DNA of 64,000 nucleotides from the NCBI GenBank assembly GCA_041394145.1, contig JAWKIW010000010.1, positions 1 to 64,000 on the forward strand. The letters are read 5' to 3'. A program made the position numbers and the translations under genes. Under the pieces are notes generated by a model. The model ran no database searches. It saw only the letters and a program-made list of their open reading frames with translations, and had not been told where the DNA came from. This document shows positions 61,468 to 64,000 of the stretch, piece by piece (position 1 is the stretch's first letter; every line of letters begins with the position of its first letter). This DNA comes from JAWKIW01 sp041394145 (GTDB lineage: Bacteria > Actinomycetota > Acidimicrobiia > Acidimicrobiales > Acidimicrobilacustridaceae).

Positions 61468-63111
61468 GTGCGGCCTCCCAGCTGACCTGCATCGAGCACC
61501 TGGTCGGGTGCGGACGGCACGCTGCGCATCCAGCGCCAGGACGACCGCCAGACCTTCGTCCACCCCGACGCCGATCTGCCCGTCGTGTCGCAGCCGGTCC
61601 TGGACCGCGACGCCCGTGTCCGGTGGGGACGATCGTCGCCTCCACCGTCAACCAGCACCCGTGGCTGCCCGGCCTCGATCCCCTGTACGCCACTCCGCCA
61701 ACGTCGCGCTTCTTCGACGAGGACCCGTCGGTGCACCACGACGAACATCGTCGACTGCGAACCCGACGAGGTCGAGATCGGACAACGGCGCGGGTCCGCT
61801 TCGAGCAGCACGACGACGTGTGGCTCCTTCGCACCGACGGGAGCGACCAGGCCGGCGAGCTGGTGCTCGAGCTCCCGGCGGCCGACCCCGGCCGCCGCGG
61901 GGTCGACCGTTCGAGCACCGGGCGGCCGCCTGGGATCGGCCGCTCGGCGTTCGGCCGGCGGCTGATGGTCGATCCCCTCTCGCTCACCATGGACGCTCGC
62001 CTGGCCGGCGTCGCCGACGCCGGCTCAGCGCCTGACGACATCGACGGCTGTCGACCACTCCGGGGCGGCACCGATGGGGATGAGTTGAGGGCGGTGGCTA
62101 CCAGCGGAGGAGGCGCTCCTGGCTCCGGCCGACCTGGATCAACGGGGGTGGCGACCTGCCTGGGCCCGGTGGCGCTGTCATCGCCGCCATGCTCGCCGTC
62201 GCCGTGGCCTGTGCCGCCACGTCCTGTGCCTTCCGGACCGTCTGGGAGTCGACCAACGCCGCCCTGGGGCTTCGAGTGGTGCGCCCGGGTGTCGGGGGCC
62301 TGGAATATGGAGGGCGGGCGCCGTTCGGCGCCATGTCGGCCGCCAACTGGATCGGCATGAACGCTAACCACTACCTGCACCGCTACGGCGTACTCTGCGA
62401 TGCTGGGGTGGATCGCCATCAACGGGCGGACCAACGCGCTCCGCAACCCCGCCGCCATCTACCGCGATCCCATGACCATGGACGACTACCTGTCGGCCCG
62501 GCCCATCACCACCCCTTCGGGCTCTACGACTGCGACGTGCCCTGCGACGGCTCGATCGCCGTCGTCGTGTCCGGACGCGCCGGTGGCCGCCGACCTGCCC
62601 AAGCCGGCCGTGCGCATCGACGCGGTTGGCACCCAGATCACCGAGCGGATCTCGTGGGACCAGGACACCATCACCCACGAGCCGCAGGTGCTCGGCCAGT
62701 CGGCTCACCTGTGGACTCCGGACCGACTCGCGGACCGGCCGACGTCGACCTGGCCCTCGTCTACGACGGGTTCACCTTCAACGCCGTCTCCTGGCTCGAA
62801 GCGCCTGGTTCTGCGGGCTCGGCGAGGCGAAGGACTGGCTGACGGCAGGGCGGTGTATACTGCTCCTCGGGGGCGATCCGCCGGTCAACCTGCACGGTGG
62901 CCACTCTCCGGAGGGGCGGACCCACGGCTCTTCTCTACGAGGCTGTCGCCCAGCTCGGCACGAGGCCGGCGATCGCCAGGCGGCCGGCGCCCGCACCGCC
63001 GTCGTCACCTCCGGGGGCGGGACACCGTCGGGGGTGCCGCTGCTGCAGGGAGACGGGGCTTCCGCCGACCGGCGCCTGAGCATCGGTAACGTCGTTCTGA
63101 AATTGCGATAA
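61468..63111 (+). pseudogene. Fusion of DUF35 OB-fold protein and thiolase (lipid-transfer-type), many indels
   Basis: A Zn-ribbon/OB-fold DUF35 domain comes first. Its pieces are TCIEHLVG, DRQTFVHPDADLP with Cys residues in a neighbouring frame, GTIVASTVNQHPWLPGLDP, NIVDCEPDEVEIGQR, and VRFEQHDDVWL near 61800. A thiolase-type domain follows: IGRSAFGRRLMVDPLSLTMD, FRTVWESTNAALGLR, GGLEYGGRAPFGAMSAANWI, NPAAIYRDPMTMDDYL, DLALVYDGFTFNAVSWLEA, NLHGG, and TSGGGTPSGV near 63020. In steroid side-chain breakdown, DUF35 proteins (ChsH2) pair with thiolase-like aldolases (Ltp2); here they seem to be one chain. At least eight indels are needed. Start and end are approximate. Confidence 0.62.
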
Positions 63112-63148
63112 TCTCACTCTCAACCCGAGACCTCATCGGAGGGGGAGC

Positions 63149-63982
63149 ATGAGCGCGATCACCACGGAACGGCTCAGTGCCAGCGTCGGTGCGACGGTCC
63201 TCGGGGTCGACGTCGACCGGCTGCTGCACGACGAGGCCATCCCCCAGCTGGTCCTCGACGCGCTCGAGGACGACGGCGTCCTCGTGTTCCCCGCGCTGCA
63301 CATCGACGACGAGGCGCAGGTGGCCTTCAGCAAGCGGCTCGGGCGGGTCGAGACCTTCCGCACGAACCCGGCCCTGCCCGAGATGTTCCGCGTCACGCTC
63401 GACCCGGCGAAGAACCCCACGGCCGAGTACCTGCGGGGCACCTTCGCGTGGCACATCGACGGCCTGACCGAGGACATCCCGATCAAGGCGACGATCCTGA
63501 GCGCCCACGCGGTGGCGGCGTCGGGCGGCGAGACCGAGTTCGCCAGCACCTACCAGGCCTACGACGACCTGAGCGACGAGGAGAAGCAACGGTTCGCGTC
63601 GATCCGGGTCGTGCACACCATCGAGGCCTCCCAGCGGATCCACAACCCCGACCCGACCCCCGAGGAGGTCGCACTGTGGCGACGCCGGCCGGCGAAGGAG
63701 CACCCGCTGGTGTGGACCCACCTCTCGGGTCGGCGCTCGCTCGTGCTCGGGGCGACGGCGTCCCACGTCGTCGGGTCGGACCCGGCCGAGGGACGGGCCT
63801 TCCTCGCCGACCTCCTGGCCCGGGCCACGGTGCCCGAGCGCGTGTACCGCCACGAGTGGCAGGTCGGCGACCTCGTGATCTGGGACAACCGGGGCGTGCT
63901 GCACCGCGCCTGCCCCTACGAGCCCACCTCGGCCCGCGACATGCACCGGACCACGCTCTTCGGGGACGAGCCGGTGCAGTAG
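63149..63982 (+). CDS. TauD/TfdA-family Fe(II)/2-oxoglutarate-dependent dioxygenase
   Basis: This is a 277-aa non-heme-iron dioxygenase. The His-x-Asp pair is His102-x-Asp104 in WHIDGL. The distal His is His252 in GVLHRA, and the 2-oxoglutarate Arg is Arg267 in MHRTTLFG. TauD/TfdA enzymes hydroxylate sulfonates, aryloxyacetates or related acids, often causing bond cleavage. ATG 63149 follows GGAGGGGGAGC. A TAATCT box at 63109-63114 is a possible -10; no copy of the shared motif is present. The gene ends 18 bases before the window end, so its operon context is cut off. Confidence 0.92.
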   Translation: MSAITTERLSASVGATVLGVDVDRLLHDEAIPQLVLDALEDDGVLVFPALHIDDEAQVAFSKRLGRVETFRTNPALPEMFRVTLDPAKNPTAEYLRGTFAWHIDGLTEDIPIKATILSAHAVAASGGETEFASTYQAYDDLSDEEKQRFASIRVVHTIEASQRIHNPDPTPEEVALWRRRPAKEHPLVWTHLSGRRSLVLGATASHVVGSDPAEGRAFLADLLARATVPERVYRHEWQVGDLVIWDNRGVLHRACPYEPTSARDMHRTTLFGDEPVQ

Positions 63983-64000
63983 GCCCTACCCCCTGGTTCT

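Noticed and set aside
63081..63148. Possible shared-motif copy before the TauD-family gene
   Set aside because: TAACG and TTCTGA do not fit the consensus or spacing.
1..64000. CRISPR arrays, tRNA genes, IS elements or attachment sites
   Set aside because: No regularly spaced direct repeats, cloverleaf-like segments, transposase motifs or long terminal repeats were seen. The only tandem repeat of note is the promoter repeat at 51857-51893.

Overview
The window is very GC-rich (roughly 70% by eye) with strong third-position G/C bias. Starts are ATG or GTG, and the -10 boxes have the form TANNNT. CoA-linked catabolic genes, P450s and TetR regulators are dense. This suggests a high-GC actinobacterium, probably of the Acidimicrobiia (Iamia/Ilumatobacter-like), but there is no rRNA or marker gene to prove the lineage. 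I saw no tRNA, rRNA, CRISPR array, insertion sequence or prophage. No gene-free stretch exceeds 300 bases.

Left part (1-28.7 kb): mixed functions. It holds HxlR and TetR regulators, a D-Ala-D-Ala carboxypeptidase lipoprotein, a CocE-type hydrolase with a Na+/H+ antiporter, and a beta-helix lipoprotein. Next come a PPOX-fold protein, a metallo-beta-lactamase-fold enzyme, a GH3 glycosidase, a DinB protein and a PQQ-type sugar dehydrogenase. Then follow a Rieske/thiamine-diphosphate enzyme fusion, a P450, a hemerythrin protein, a CmcJ-like protein, a DUF1254 protein, and a GxGYxYP protein next to its TetR regulator.

Middle (28.7-39.5 kb): nine minus-strand genes are closely packed behind one good promoter at 39472-39501. 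They encode an amidohydrolase, two M24-fold proteins (one canonical, one lacking metal ligands), three enzymes of acyl-CoA chemistry (two crotonases and a double CaiB CoA-transferase), a MarR regulator, a nitroreductase and an MFS exporter.

Right part (39.5-64 kb): catabolism of a hydrophobic, possibly steroid- or terpenoid-like substrate. Genes include a KstD-like flavoprotein, three P450s and a 3Fe-4S ferredoxin, crotonases, CaiB CoA-transferases, an AMP-forming ligase, SDRs and a thioesterase. An amidohydrolase, an LLM-type flavin enzyme, a DUF35-thiolase fusion and a TauD-family dioxygenase complete the set. A shared asymmetric 17-base motif (TGACG-N4-TGTYAG plus two bases) lies over the promoters of six transcription units between 44.7 and 61.4 kb. 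A TetR protein with two DNA-binding domains is encoded inside this region. Together they look like a local regulon.

Sequence quality: at least nine genes are interrupted by single-base indels, very densely at 14.4-15.4 kb and 60.4-63.1 kb. The conserved protein motifs continue across neighbouring frames, so assembly error is at least as likely as genuine decay.
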